A stretch of DNA of 64,000 nucleotides from Siphonodentalium dalli (lineage: Eukaryota; Mollusca; Scaphopoda; Gadilida; Siphonodentaliidae): the NCBI GenBank assembly GCA_032622095.1, contig CP136063.1, forward strand, positions 88,821,980 to 88,885,979. Direction: 5' to 3'. The position numbers and the translations under genes were made by a program. Shown here one piece after another: positions 21,509-34,445 of this stretch. The notes under the pieces were generated by a model. That model ran no database searches and had not been told where the DNA came from. It worked only from the letters and a program-made list of their open reading frames with translations. Position 1 is the stretch's first letter; every line of letters begins with the position of its first letter.

Positions 21509-21682
21509 GTAATTTTGATACCTCGGGAGTTGACACCCAGCTAAGGTAGAGCTCAGATGTGCCGTGCTTCCGTTTGGGTTATTTTGGGGCGAAACATCCA
21601 ACACAGAGCCAAATTCAGTAAATCTGAACCGTTCTCGCAAATGGTACATATGCCATTTACTTTCACCCCTTGTGATACCCAC
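21509..21682 (-). CDS. Possible exon ending in a strong splice donor
   Basis: A minus-strand frame includes FTEFGSVLDVSPQNNPNGS and AHLSSTLAGCQLPRYQNY and ends at TAC^GTAAGT (21509/21508, phase 0). The segment CHLRERFRF-like / DNFRERF recurs in degenerate form at about 21300-21420, suggesting local duplication. Same strand as the 20.1-kb candidate. No family can be named; a repeat origin is possible. Confidence 0.25.
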
Positions 21683-22429
21683 TCACAGTTTACACACTAT
21701 GTAATCAAGTAACGGCAGGGAGGCAATTATACGTCGGCGCGGATCGATTGACCAACGGCGGTGATCGAGTTACAACAACGTTTAACGGCAAACAATGGTG
21801 GCGATTGTTACTATTTTTAGAATAATCGAGGCGAGGAGTTTAGTGACACGTTATTTTAAGGTGTGTATTTATCTCTCGCTTTTGTTTATATACATTTATT
21901 AACGCCCCAATTTATACAGATTACATCCGCTATATATACGCAGCTTTAAACCACGTACCAACTGTAGTCAAAATGTTTTGCGGAAAAAACCTACTCCATG
22001 CGAATGTCAGTTTCCAGCTTGAAATTGTCAATATTTCTACGACTTTCGACAGTACAACAGCCATGTTGTTTAATTTAGTGTACGTGTATTCATGGGTTAC
22101 GCGAAGCACATATCACACATGTTAGTGTTCAGTCCGTCTCGGACATGCTTACCACACAATAAAAACAAAGGTTTGAATCATTCTTGGATTTTATTTTAGA
22201 ACTGTCAATTATTTTGTTTAGTGCATAATTCCATTACTTACTATACAAATCTTCCCACGGAGATTAAGATCCCAAAACACATTCATAATGGAATATACCG
22301 TAGGTCTATACGCCAAATATATTATATGATATTATTCAGTCTGGAGTAAACTACATGTACCCACATATTTAAACAAAAACAGTATCAGTATGAATATGAG
22401 TGTATGTTTACATAGACTGGGTATTAGTA

Positions 22430-23900
22430 TGCACCGTACCGAGTTCTGTGGGTATATATTTTGTCGCGATGTCTCCGACGTCCGTCCATACAAATATTTT
22501 GCATTATAACCCAAGCATCAGTTGTCGGATTTTGATGTCCTTTGTTATGGTGATATAGACCAACAGCATGGGAGAACAGACATCTACATATTGTGGGTTT
22601 CGTCCACGCATACCTATCATAGTTATGGTCGTTATTGGACTTAGAAAACAACATACAATGAACGTTTTGCATTATAACTCATCAGTTGTCGGAGTTTTGA
22701 TGTCATTTTGAAAAACCAGCATGGGGGATATCTACATATCTCTGGTTTTATCCACACTTATCTCTGGTTTTATCCACACTTTCATACTAGAGTTCTGGCC
22801 CTTGTATGACTTACACAAATAAAACGCCACTGTCTGGCGCACAGTCTGGGGCATATGCCCATATTTCCCCAGATGGAACAACTAATGCAATAATTTTAAT
22901 AGATTGTAATAGATTGGTACGCGAAATAATGGGTTAACCCAGGGGGGGCCTGGAAAAAAAATTGCACATATAGGGCCCAAAAAGTTTTTTTCCGACCCCG
23001 AGGGACCCACCACCCCATTTGTGCAAATTTTTTCCTCCAAAATTTGGGGACCCACCCGCCTTTCTCATGTTTTTATCAAAATTTCAGAGTTTTTTTTAGC
23101 CGTCCTTCAATAACTGTGTTAACTGCCATTCAATCCCATTCCACTATCCTTTTTTGGTGCAAACTCTTGCTGTGTACCATTAAGACTCAAGCGATAACAT
23201 GCTTAATTGGTAAACACAGATCAGAAAAACGAAAAATAAACTGTATTTCCAGGTGTTTCCTGGTGTAACAACAATAATAAAGCATTCTTTAGGTACACTA
23301 TATGTCACAAATCGCCCTAGACCCCATTATAGCCTTAATATATCGAGTGTGTTGTGTCTGACAGAGAACACTGGCCAGTGTAAATAGTGTCAAACAGGTC
23401 AGGGGTTCCATAATTATTTGTGCATGACCAAAGAACTCTTTAGTCTTATCCACCGGGGTGCCGGTGGGGAGGGGAATTGTTTTTGGTTAGGTATACACAT
23501 ACATATATGGTTTTATTATACCCCCGATATTAGTTGGCGGGTACATAGTTGACGTCTCGAGCCGTCCGTGCGTCCGTACTCAAGAGTCGGTTGTCATATT
23601 TTGATGCTCTATGGCACGGTGACGGACCAGAAATGGGGTACAAATATGCATAATATCACGGGTTGTGAGCACCAATGCCTACCAGAGTTATGGGCCCTGT
23701 TCGACTTTATGAAATTCAGTCCGTACAAAGTTTTTGCAATATAAGTTGAAGTGTCGATTGTCGAATTTTGATGTGGTTTGGTATGGTGATAGACCAGAAT
23801 GATAGGGAAGGATGTATGCACATATTACTGCATATCACAGGTTTCGCCTGTCAATGCATACCAGAGTTACCGGTCTTGTTCCATCCGTAAACACATTTTG
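22430..23900. repeat. Diverged repeat units around 150-200 bp
   Basis: At least four units (near 22490, 22670, 23580 and 23745) share GTTGTCG(G)ATTTTGATGT, TATGGTGATA(TA)GACCA and GGGTTTCG-CCACGCATACC, followed by AGTTATGG. A GC-run block (22925-23060, GGGACCCACCACCCC) interrupts them. Confidence 0.6.
22925..23060 (+). repeat. GGGACCCACCACCCC block, copy 1
   Basis: A motif of the form GGACCCACCACCCC with flanking A/T runs and TTTGCAAATTT-like words recurs at about 24785-24850, 32226-32400 and 33395-33590. It is a short interspersed repeat of unknown class. Confidence 0.5.
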
Positions 23901-25440
23901 CATTATTATAACTCAACCATTTGTATGTACATTTGTTCACTAGAGTCTGCAGTATAGTCTCAGTCAGATTGTATTATTGATTTTACTTTTAGTTTGAACT
24001 TTGAAGACATTGAAGAATGTCATTTCTCAATGCATCTGAATGCATCACATTATTTCAGTTCATCTATTTGTAAGCGATAACAGTATACAATTAGTATTTT
24101 AGTTTAGTCTTGTTGAGCAGTAAAGCTCCAAGATGAAGTTCGGAAATTCAATGAGAATAGCGTTACCTTCAGTTGGGATTGTCTGAGCAGTAAACAGTAA
24201 CGGTCATTTATCATAACCAATTCAGTTTTATTTGGATAAATGTTGCAAATTAACATTACTTGGCAATACTTGCAATCATTCAAGATGAGAAATAACCAGA
24301 AGGAATGAATTTGATTACATGCCAGAACAAGACAGTATTTCAGACATTAGAAATTTATGAGATACCCTTTTCAATTTCATGTTATGCAACAGTCAGGTTA
24401 ATGATATCTAGTCATCATTGAGTATTCACCATGTAGTATCCAATTTGTGATACAGTTTTTTTTATTTTTTTACTTTTATTCAGGTAATACAACTGGGTAA
24501 TATATTAATTTTGTTACTATTAAAATATTTCTTTCATTGATCATAAGTTTCCTGAACGGTATTACGGTGGTCCACTGTGAAGTGGGCCGGGATCCTGTGA
24601 AATCCAGAATGTTGCTAAATCTGAGGCTAAAGAGTCACTATAGCTGCCTATATAGCCCTATACCAACAAACATGGTACTAACATGCTTACAAACAACATT
24701 ACATGGTCAGTACTTGTAAATTGTTTGAAAAAAACCATTTTGGAAAAGATTTACAAGCACAATTTGTTCGGCCTCTGGACCACCAACCCACCCGGCCCTA
24801 TATACGGAATTTTTTTTTGCAGACCCCCCCCCCCTGGTTAACAGGAAATAAATTGAAGCGATTTTTGTGTCAAAAGACGCTGCAGAGTCCTCACTGTAAC
24901 ATATATAAAATCCGCAAAAATCCGCTTTGGGGAAACTTTGTTATTCAAGATGGCGGATCAGTTCTCGAAATAAGTCATTATACAATACGAAAAAACGGCT
25001 TCTTTACCAATTTATTCCGGGTCTAACTGCCATACTTTAGGTTACAGTGAAGTAATTCGATTGGTAGCTCCCTCCAACGGATTTTGGATGCAGGAGAGAA
25101 TTAAAAAAAAATTGGGCTCTGGTTGGTTAATAGTAGTTTCGATATTTAAACATATTAAAATACATGCAATCACTCCTCTTCAAGTTGTAATTTCAGACTC
25201 CAAACAAAACATTGCACATTGCAAAGCACGTGGTTCCTAGATTGAATTTTTTTGGTGTGAGGTAAAAAATGTCAATATTTTGTTCATGCAATTCTGACTC
25301 TAGATTATAAATTCCAAATTTAAAGGTATATTTCATGCTAGACTATATGATTTTTTCATGCACAAACTTTGCGCAGATGCCAATCCTGGTGATCATGTAC
25401 TCATTTATCACAATTCGTGGATAGTCAGGGCTGCAGGCCA
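23900..25440. other. No gene recognised
   Basis: AT-rich non-coding sequence with one copy of the GGACCC/CCCCCC block near 24785-24850. Confidence 0.4.
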
Positions 25441-26530
25441 TTATATGTTAACACTGAGGCCTATGGGAAATAATTACTTCACTGTAACCTATAGAGGGCA
25501 TGTATATATTCGGCCATAAAACATGGCCGCTGGCAGCCATCTTGGTATGACTAAATCCTTTGACACAGGCTACAGGTCGTATCTTTAGTCTGATCATCAT
25601 GAAATAAATTGTCATGGATGTTAATATTGACATGTAGATGGGAACAAGTCATTGTGGGGTCAATCGGCAATAAAACATGGCCGCTGGCAGTCATCTTGGA
25701 TTTTACTCTTTGCATGACTAAATCTTTTGGCATGAGCTACAGGTCGTACCTTTGGTCGGATCATCATGAAATTTGGCATGGATGTTAATATTGACATGTA
25801 GATGGGAACGAGTCATATTGGGGGTCATTCTGCCATAAAACATGGGCTACCGGTCTACCTTTGGTCGGATCATTATGAAATTTGTCATGGCTCTTGACAT
25901 TGACATGTAGATGGGAACGAGTAATTTTGCCATCATTCGGTCAAACAAAATGGCCGCCAGCAGCCATCTTGGATTTCAAAATTCAATCCATTAGCACGGT
26001 CTACATGCCGGAGATTTTGTCAGATAATCATGCATTTTGTCGTGGATGTTAATATTGACATACACATGGGAACGAGACATTTTAAAGTCATTCGGCCATA
26101 AAACATGGCCGCCAGCAGCCATTTTGGATTTTACTCTTTGCATGACTAAATCCTTTGCCACGGGCTACATGTCGTACCTTAGCTTTGGTCGGATCATTAT
26201 GACATGTGTCATGGCTGTTGACATTGACATGTAGATGGGAAACGAGTCATTTTGGGGTCATTCGGCAAAAAAACGAGGCCGCCAGTGGCCATCTTGAATT
26301 TCAAAATTCAGTCCATTAGCACGGGCTACAGGCCGAACTGTTCGCCTCATCATCATGAAATTTCTAAGGATGTTAATATTGACATATAGATAGGAACGAG
26401 TCATTTTTGGGTCATACGGCCATAAAACGTGGCCGCTGGCAGCCATCTTGGATTTTACTCATTGCATGACTAAATCCTTTGGCACGGGCTACAAGTCGTA
26501 GCTTTGGTCCGATCATTATGAATTGACAAT
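25440..26530. repeat. Tandem repeat, about 155-165 bp unit
   Basis: Six to seven units carry CATAAAACATGGCCGCTGGC, AGCCATCTTGGATTTTACTC, GGTCGGATCATCATGAAATT and ATTGACATGTAGATGGGAAC. Unit spacing (for example 25525, 25677, 25950, 26105, 26275, 26428) is 150-170 bp, with one truncated unit near 25850. Minus-strand frames are by-products. Confidence 0.85.
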
Positions 26531-27186
26531 TCACATTCAGAACACTCAAATATTAAAGTGACGTTCCATTTCGATCCATTGGAAATTATAATTAAACTTC
26601 CGCCGATATGTATATACATGTACGTAATGTACCTACCACTTTATTCATGAAAAAACATTTAAACGTGTACTGGTGGTAGCGTGATTGCAGACATCGAGTA
26701 CCTTGGGCCTGGTTGAATTAACTGTGGTATGATGGATCACATCCATCCTCAAGCTACTTATGCCATTTAATGGCATTTTGTTCTGACGTGCAGGGGTAGA
26801 AAGGCTTGAGACCCCACCACAGTTTAATTCACACCAGGTTCTCAGCTGTTATTGTCTGATGTTTGGACTGAACATAATCGGGATAATGCTGTTACCGGTA
26901 TATACATGTACATCAAAGAAACCATTATCAGCAAGACATGTTTATCTATTTAAAGTTTGCGCCGTTGAGGCCTTTATTTTGTTTTTAAAGATTTGTCCGC
27001 TTTCAGTTGATTTCAGTTTTTTTCTCTTTCTCGGTTTCACTTCATAATCTTGGAAATTAATGTTTGGGGAAAACTTCCGAGAATTTAGTTCGTGATTTCA
27101 TTTTCCTTATGTGTTCAAATTGTCTGGTGTTTGAACTTATCTTATTGCCATATGATGCTAGAAATGATGGCGGTATGTTAGAGATG
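26530..27186. other. No gene recognised
   Basis: Unassigned single-copy-looking sequence. Confidence 0.4.
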
Positions 27187-27692
27187 CATTATCCGAATTA
27201 ACGCTCCTAAATTACTAATTCTTTGGCTTCGGGGGTAAACAAAATTTGATTCGAGTCGAGGAACCCACCCATCAAAGCTCAGAGTGATCAGATATCGATT
27301 TTTGAAGATTGTTATTTCAATTGTTTGTGGCCCAGAAACACGCCATCAAATGGATATTGATTTTGAAGTTTGTTATTTCTCGAGATGTGCAATTATATGT
27401 GGCCCAGAAACAGACAGTCTCGGACAAAATTGCGGATGAAGATGGATAATTCTAAAATCAAGTGGTAATACGGCCCAAATGTCGTGATGCTAAAGTGATA
27501 ATACGGCCATATTTTGTTTAACAAAATGTTGATAAATAACAAGTTTTGGGAAATATGATACCATAGTTGACAGTGGTTAGCATTGTTGTGTTGCAATAAA
27601 CGATTGTGATAACTAACGCGTATTTTGAAAAATGTTGTTGTTGTTGTATCTTGATGATATGGGGACTGTCTGATCGGATTGAGTACCTTTAA
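27187..27692. repeat. MITE of the TTAAAGGTACTC family, copy 2
   Basis: The left part (ATCCGAATTAACGCTCCTAA, GGCTTCGGGGGTAAAC, GATTCGAGTCGAGGAACCC) lacks the terminal bases. The right end CGGATTGAGTACCTTTAA is intact. The inner right half (TTGTTTAACAAAATGTTGAT, GTTGACAGTGGTT, TGTTGTTGTTG) matches the THAP/DDE transposon at 44590-44760, confirming kinship. Confidence 0.75.
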
Positions 27693-27719
27693 GATGTGTC
27701 CAGTCATACATAAACAGGC

Positions 27720-27960
27720 TCAGATGACAGATCTCATAATTTCAACATGTTTCTTTTTAATACGGGTTCAGTTTGACTGTTATATTTGGTATAGCTTATT
27801 GTTCTGGTAGCTCTCTTTTGTAGAAGTAAAGCCTTGTTAGATGATACTGAGTGACACCAAATTCTACTTCCTTCCATAGACAAGACGTCTAATATAGGTG
27901 ACACTCCACAATTTCTGCGGGGATTGGTGCAGAGATAAGGGGGCATCAATTCATTGAAAA
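27720..27960 (-). pseudogene. LINE reverse-transcriptase C-terminal fragment
   Basis: The minus strand encodes ALLLQKRATRTISYTKYNSQ, then TEPVLKRNMLKL. This corresponds to QKRAIRILCNSKYNSHTEPLF in the plus-strand LINE remnant at 31150-31210 and is typical of the C-terminal part of non-LTR retrotransposon RT ORFs. No catalytic motifs are present. Same family as the 30.5-kb fragment, opposite orientation. Confidence 0.6.
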
Positions 27961-28718
27961 ATAACTGAAATGTGAACCCACAACAATATACAGTGTATAT
28001 ATGTCTGTGTTGAGCACATACTAGACTTTAAGATTTTGACACAGAATTATCATTTTAATGGGGGTATCAAGAGTTATGCCCCTTGATTGTGTGCCTCAAA
28101 AATGAAATTTTGATGCAAAAATGGCCAAAATAAGCGATTTTCAGGCCCGTGGGACACAAAACAAGATTGTTCGGAGCATAGACGCCAATGTTGTCTGGAA
28201 GAACACTGTTTCCTCACAATAATATCAAAAAAGTTCAAACTTCTCACCACTGTGATTTCCAAAAAAATATTGTTCATGCAGATGACAAATTTTAGGTGCT
28301 AAAAAGTCACGCTGGTCTCGATCTGGATCGATACTAATTGATACTGGTGGGGTCAAGGTCACCTGAAACAATATTTTTCAAAACTCAAAGACATCCTCTA
28401 AAAATCCACAAATTCATAACTAACGTTCTCTCAATAAACATGCCACACCCATGGTGTCAGAAAACACTGGTAATCTGTTCTAAGAAATTAATGACGTTTA
28501 ATTAGGAATTTTTTTATTACTTGGTTTACGGATTTCTTTGGCTCAAAGGTAGGGGAGGTGGGAGGGGAAAAAATAAAAATTAAATTTGTATAATTAATTT
28601 TTTTTTTTAAATTAGGGTCGTGAAATTAGGGTCGTGAAAAATAAAATATTTGCTGTATAATAATCTCCTCATCTAAAACAAGCACGAGCAAATATATTTT
28701 TGATTTGGATGTTTCTTT
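27961..28718. other. No gene recognised
   Basis: AT-rich, homopolymer-rich sequence; no coding or repeat signal could be named. Confidence 0.4.
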
Positions 28719-29178
28719 AAAGGTCGGTTTAATTTTCGAGTCACCGATTATTTTTTATAGTGCCTTGATAAACGGTTTTAATAACAATCTATGCCATAAA
28801 ATATGATTAAAATACTATAATTCATCACCATTTGAAACGTCTGTGTCTCAGAACATGCCCATAGGGAAATAGAAAACAGCTGAAATCATAAAAAGATATC
28901 CCCCGTTTTGACTCCCAGAATGCAACAGAATTCAAACTAAAAATGTATTTTCAATGGAAGGGGAATAACTCTATCTTTAAAATATAGAGTTATTCCCCTC
29001 CATTGAAAATAACAAAACCAGATGAAACTTAAGCACAAAAACAACATGTTCACAGTTTATTACACCGGATAAGTTGATAATACAATGTTCTGGTGCTTCC
29101 TCTTTCAAATGGTATATAATATTGCATATATTTTATATATGTGATCTGGGGGTTCGAAAATTAAGTGGGCCTTTAAAG
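28719..29178. repeat. MITE of the AAAGGCCC family, copy 2, with internal hairpin
   Basis: Ends TTAAAGGTCGGTTTAATTTTCG and AAAATTAAGTGGGCCTTTAA. Orientation of the inner blocks is inverted relative to copy 1. Positions 28948-29010 form a near-perfect hairpin (TTCAATGGAAGGGGAATAAC with its complement), meaning the conserved internal block is present twice, head to head. Confidence 0.75.
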
Positions 29179-29192
29179 CATGATATGGATAG

Positions 29193-29720
29193 ATGAAAAA
29201 TAACACCAATATCAGTGTCCGCCATGTTGGCGTTCAATACCATAAACATTCACCGGGAGGCTTCGCTGTTAATTGGATGTTGTTACATATTTTACGTAAA
29301 CTCATACTTTTTTCTATTTTGTTTATTATGTCTGGATTAATTTTCCCATTGGTGGAAATAAAAAAACCGAAAACTAAAATTAAATTTTTATTGACAAACA
29401 GCTTTATATGTACGATCACATCACATGACATATTGGTGCGAGATTTGAACATCGTACGATCCGACAGCACGCCGTTAATCAAACAAGCCACTAGCTGTTG
29501 TGAGAACTCGATAATCCACGGGTGGGTTTCGAACTCATCTTTAATATTAGAAATGCTACAATTTAAGTCAGTAAAGTGTCATGACATTCTATTAAGTAAC
29601 TGGAAAATAGGGAGACTATCTATCCGACAAGGGTCAACCTGGGTAACTATATCACACCAAACTATGGCAACAATGACCCTTCATCTACATTGTATAAAAT
29701 TAAAATGCCTTATTATATGA
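29193..29720 (+). other. Long open frame without recognisable domain
   Basis: 175 codons from ATG 29193, with one hydrophobic stretch (ILFIMSGLIFPLV) near residue 45. Composition is that of translated AT-rich DNA and no motif was recognised. Listed only because of length; it may be chance. Confidence 0.12.
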
Positions 29721-30300
29721 TAGGCCTTTATTATCAAAGGCCGATGCCCAAACCCATATATGACAAGACACGTGGCCATCGCCAAAGTGTTCGCGCGCAA
29801 GACATATCATTTGTGATCATTCGTTCGTCTTCTGATCGCCACTGACTGTCTTACATCCACAATTGTTGGTCATTATAAATAAATATTAGCCCTAGAATAA
29901 TTTCTAGTAGAAAAAGTTTGGAAGCAACATATTCGACTGCCATCCCATTCTCCCTTTTTGCACTCGAAATTTCATCAAAACAGATCCAATTTGGACATAA
30001 ACACGTTTGTATACAAAGCTATCTAAATATAAAGATAAAAAACATACGTACCATACACCACTAAGTCTTGACATGTTTTTCCCGAATAACAACTTTTATC
30101 AGCTGAATATAATCAACAAACACGACAAAATTTGGACGACACAACGACATTAACACCCGCAGGTCAGAGATTATCGCAATGCGATAGGGGAATACCGTAT
30201 ACGTAACTTAACTATCACGATATTATAACGTACTCAATGTGAACAACTCATCGTCAAATTCATGCATAAGAAATTTTAAACATATCATATTCGACTTGTT
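29721..30300. other. No gene recognised
   Basis: Unassigned AT-rich sequence upstream of the LINE remnant. Confidence 0.4.
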
Positions 30301-30306
30301 TTATTT

Positions 30307-30815
30307 TATGTTCATGAAAAGGAATAAAAATAGGCTGATAAAAATACATATAAAACGACACATAGATTCAAATTAGCCATTTTCCCGTGAAACTTAGGCA
30401 ATGCGAGCGAGGTACGAAAATTCATGATATCTGAGTACGAACGTCGAAGTGTAAATTTTATTGGGAAAGCTGAACATTACTGAATTCGAGTAGTTTCTAA
30501 AGACTGGTTTAGAAGTTATCTAACGGGTAGTAAAACAATATGTTGACTGTCAAGGACATACTTCCGCATTAGAAAGGATAACGCGTGGCGTGCCCCAGGG
30601 GTCAGTTCTCATGTTCACGAAAAGGAATAATAAATAGGGTGATACATATACATATAAAACGACACATAGATTCAAATTAGCCATTTTCCCGTGAAACTTA
30701 TAGGCAATGCAAGCGAGGTACGAAAATTGATGATATCTGAGTACGAACGTCAAGGACATACTTCCGCATTAAAAAGGATAACGTGTGACGTGCCACAGGG
30801 GTCAGTTCTCGGTCC
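30307..30815 (+). repeat. Direct duplication inside a LINE remnant
   Basis: Block 30310-30610 recurs at 30611-30815 (GAAAAGGAATAA, AAACGACACATAGATTCAAA, TTAGCCATTTTCCCGTGAAA). The second copy lacks about 105 bp that the first has between TACGAACGTC and AAGGACATAC. That missing part contains the DWFRSYLTGSK-coding RT segment. Confidence 0.8.
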
Positions 30816-32106
30816 AACAATTTTTCTCCTCTATGTAAACGATAGGCCCCAATGTACAGAAATGAATTTGCTTTCATTTGTTGATGATACCACCCTATAT
30901 TCCACTGGCTGCGAAAAAAAAAATTTAAAAACGCACGTTCCAACAAATTCCTAGGTATTATCATGGATGAAAACTTAACGTTTAAAACCCACATATCAAT
31001 GATACAATGGAATCTGAACAACACCCTCTACTGCTTGAACAAAGTTATCACGAAAAATTCTATGCCACACCTTAGTCCATAGCCATCTTCTTTACTGTCT
31101 CCCAGTATGGGGGAATTCATGTCATGCTAGTGTGCTGTCAACCTTACAAAAAGGGCAATTCGTATTCTATGCAACTCTAAATATAATAGCCACACAGAAC
31201 CCCTTTTCCAACAAGAGAATATTCTAATGTTCAAAAATATCTGCACCATGCACGCAGCTCTTTGTGTAACTGGACTAAAAGAAATCTCCCAAAATCATTT
31301 GAATTTTTTTTCACTTACTCCCTCGGTGTAAATACAAGACAGGCGAATAAACTAAGAAGCAAAACACCGAAAACATGTTTCTCAGAAAATCTACCAACAC
31401 ATACTTTTCCCAATGTGTGGAATTCGATTAACTCCAAATAAAAAAATTGTAAGTTTAATTATGTATTCAAAAAAATATTATCTATTGAACTAATAGGTAA
31501 ATATTCGGCTACATGTAAAAATCAAATCATGCTATATTTGTGATAGATAATCGTCATATCACTTGCCTCAAGCAACTTACAACTTAGCGTTATCACCTGA
31601 ACATCCGCCCTTCCAGACAGCCCTGTCCCATACACGGCGGCGTCCGTGAATTTTCAAATTTAAATGTTATATAAGGTAAGGCAAAATTATGTACGGCATT
31701 ATGTTGTCATAAAAATCTAATTGATTACCTGGTTTCCGCCGTCCACACTGTTTAATTCAAAAACTACATTATATAGGGCCGTCGCGACCTCACAATATTA
31801 ATCCGATTTAGTTTTTCTAACTTGTCCATCAAACGAAAAATTATATAAGATATATACTCGTAAGTTCACAATTTACACCATTTTCAATTAAAATATCAAT
31901 ATAGTATATTTAACATTAACACCAACCAGCAAACCTGAAACTACATACGTCATCATATTTTCTAATTGTATTATTTATTGAGGGGCTGCAGGAAGACGAC
32001 CAGTAGGTCATGCTGCTCCTGTACAATACTATTAATTCATATATCAATGCTTTGTTATTTATTCTTATTTATTGTGCAAATAAACATCTACATCTACATC
32101 TACAAG
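30480..32106 (+). pseudogene. Non-LTR retrotransposon (LINE) remnant
   Basis: Pieces of a reverse transcriptase occur in the expected order: DWFRSYLTGSK (30505-30540), ITRGVPQGSVL (30575-30610), then in the duplicated copy VPQGSVLGPTIFLLYVND and SFVDDTTLY (30790-30905; the FVDD box replaces the usual F/YADD), then FLGIIMDENLTFKTHI (30947-30995) and the distal KRAIRILCNSKYNSHTEPLF (about 31145-31210), TRQANKLRSKT (31335-31370) and a final WNSI. The 3' end is marked by (ACATCT)n at 32084-32104. Several stops and frameshifts are present. Non-LTR elements reverse-transcribe at the target site. The clade is not assigned; endonuclease and ORF1 were not seen. Confidence 0.75.
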
Positions 32107-32225
32107 TGTTCCATTAAAGTAATAATAATAATCGCTAACCGAAAGAGTTATCGATCATCACGCCATCGTGCCAATGTCGTTGTGTCGTCCAAATTTTGTC
32201 GTGTTTTGTTGTATTATATTCACAG

Positions 32226-32400
32226 AGGGGGGGGGGGGTAATAACAAATTTGCAGGAAGGTATGGCTTTTTTTTTTGCATCTGGCATTTTCGGGGACCCA
32301 CCACCCCCAAACCTGCAAAGAAAATATTTTTTTATTCCACTTTTTCGACACCCCCCCCCCCCCAAATTTCACTAATTTTGGTCCAAAACTGCAAGAAATC
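32226..32400 (+). repeat. GGGACCCACCACCCC block, copy
   Basis: G12 and C15 runs bracket GGGGACCCACCACCCCCAAAC; related to 22925-23060 and 33395-33590. The frames on both strands are by-products. Confidence 0.5.
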
Positions 32401-33390
32401 CTGCAATATATAGTATCGCCTGTTTCAACAACTGACTTCGTATTCCATTTGAGATGGGTTGAAAGAATCGCTGAAGTATAATGTGGATATGTGTGTAGGG
32501 ACGTATATCTATAGAGGGTTTCCGTTGACGGATGATGTCCATGTGGGATTTACAACTGCACACACCCCCCTTGAACAAACCAATATTTTGACCAAAAGTA
32601 GGAAGAAATGCAAATGTTGGTCTAAAACAACAAAATCCACATACATTACTGGTTGGAAATTCAGATTACCACCAGAACAATATCAACCCATTGTTGGTGT
32701 AATATTGACTTGTATTGTGTTAGATATGAAATTTCGAACTGGTGAACACTTTCTCATTATATAGGAGATCTTTATGAATGAGAACAGCAATGTGGCTACA
32801 TGTCGTTGGGTGCCTCATCCCACCGACTCTGCGGTGATACATGTCAACAGTTGGAAATGTCATAATGTTATGAATTGCCAATATGGACTATAGGCTGTTT
32901 ACCGGACGCATTTCACTTGAACCAGCACGACTAATACTGTTCTGATTGAGCTCAATCAACGCCATAAAAACCGCCGTGTTCCCACGGGCTTAATCTTTGC
33001 AGCAAAAAAATATCAGGGTACAATTGTACCTGATATTTTCTTGCAGATATTTTCTTGCAGGTACATGTGGACGCGCCAATATGTGTGGTGAGAGTAACAG
33101 ATCATCTGAGTTAATAGACACGCAAATAATTATCTGATTAGGTTGATGCACTGATGACAGTTATTTTCTAACCATTGATAGTCACATTAATGTTTGAGAC
33201 AGTTGCTCGATCAGTTTCCACGCACACAAGGATCTAGGCTTAAAGGACTTCGTTTCATCAGGAGAAATTTATTTATTTCAGTTTTACATTTCTCGAAGCT
33301 TCTTTCTGAAGGGTGTCGGGAAGGAGGTTTTTCACCACACTGTCCCATACGCAACATGCCGTAGCTTAATGTCTTCTCCACTAAGCCCAT
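32401..33390. other. No gene recognised
   Basis: Contains a short inverted repeat at about 33010-33050 (ATATCAGGGTACAATTGTACCTGATAT). Otherwise unassigned. Confidence 0.4.
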
Positions 33391-33589
33391 ATGAGGTCCC
33401 GGTAAAAAAAATTGTTTTGCAGTTATAATGTTTTAAACTGTTACGAATGTCAAATATGTACACACAAGGTCTTTACTAAAAAAAAACTGCAAGAGGTTCT
33501 AAAAAAAAAAAAATTCCTTTCGGGCCAGCCAGCCACCCCGGCATACCTTCCTGCAAATGTTGTATTCCCCTCCCCCTGATTTGGTGCAT

Positions 33590-34385
33590 AAAGTTTATGA
33601 AATTAACTTGTGTAATCTCTATATATACCATTTGAAAGAGGAAGCTCCAAAACATTGTATTATCAACGTATCCGTGTAATAAACTGTCAAATGTTGTTTG
33701 TGTTGAGGTACTGACGTGTATTTGAGCTTAAGTTTCATATGGTTTGTACTGCAAAGTCTATAATTTTCAATGGAAGGGGAATAACTCTATATCTTAGTTT
33801 GAATTCTTTGCATTTGGGAGCGAGACGGGGAAATGTTTCTATGTTTTCAGCTGTTTTCTATTACTTTATGGCCACCTTCTGAGACACACACGCTCCAAAT
33901 TATTATAACCGTATATAAAGGCACTATAAAAAATTGGTGAATCGAAAATTAAATGGGCCTTTAAATAAAAAAGTTTTATTTAATACATTCTGTGCATATA
34001 TGGCAGTGGTCGTCCAGCGTAGCGATGGGACTGAACTATGTCAGACCAACATGACAGGGGACTAAACTATGTGGAATCACTTAACTAAATGGTTTCCTGA
34101 CACTGACTTGAAGCCTCCAGGCCACTCCAGTGATGCTTACTCAGCTAGATTGAACCAGTTGATCAAGAAAATGCAAGAAAAATCATAGGTCATGCGTTTA
34201 CTTTTAAAAATAAATCCAAAAGGCTACCCCACAGCCAAATTTTATCTGGACAAACCCAGAAATATAGCAGCTAGTTAAATAATATTCCCACTCACAAAAA
34301 TCCATTCCCCCATTAATTCACCAGTTTAAATTATTTAGATATGATGAACAAATCAATTAAATAAGATTTCACCTTTAATAACACA
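33590..34385 (+). repeat. Composite repeat, second copy of 18600-19620
   Basis: Consists of an AAAGGCCC-family MITE lacking its left end (right terminus GAAAATTAAATGGGCCTTT at 33946-33966), about two GACTGAACT minisatellite units, then the GGAATCACTTAACTAAATGG block, in the same order as 18600-19620. Shorter minisatellite and internal deletions relative to copy 1. Confidence 0.75.
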
Positions 34386-34445
34386 TCATAACATAACATA
34401 ACATGACATAACACGTCCCGATTTTTAAACCGGGCGTTCAAAACG
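34385..34445 (+). repeat. CATAA-rich tail of a dispersed repeat
   Basis: CATAACATAACATAACATGA followed by CACGTCCCGATTTTTAAACC. Same end as R1 at 2150-2180 and 3140-3190. Confidence 0.6.
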
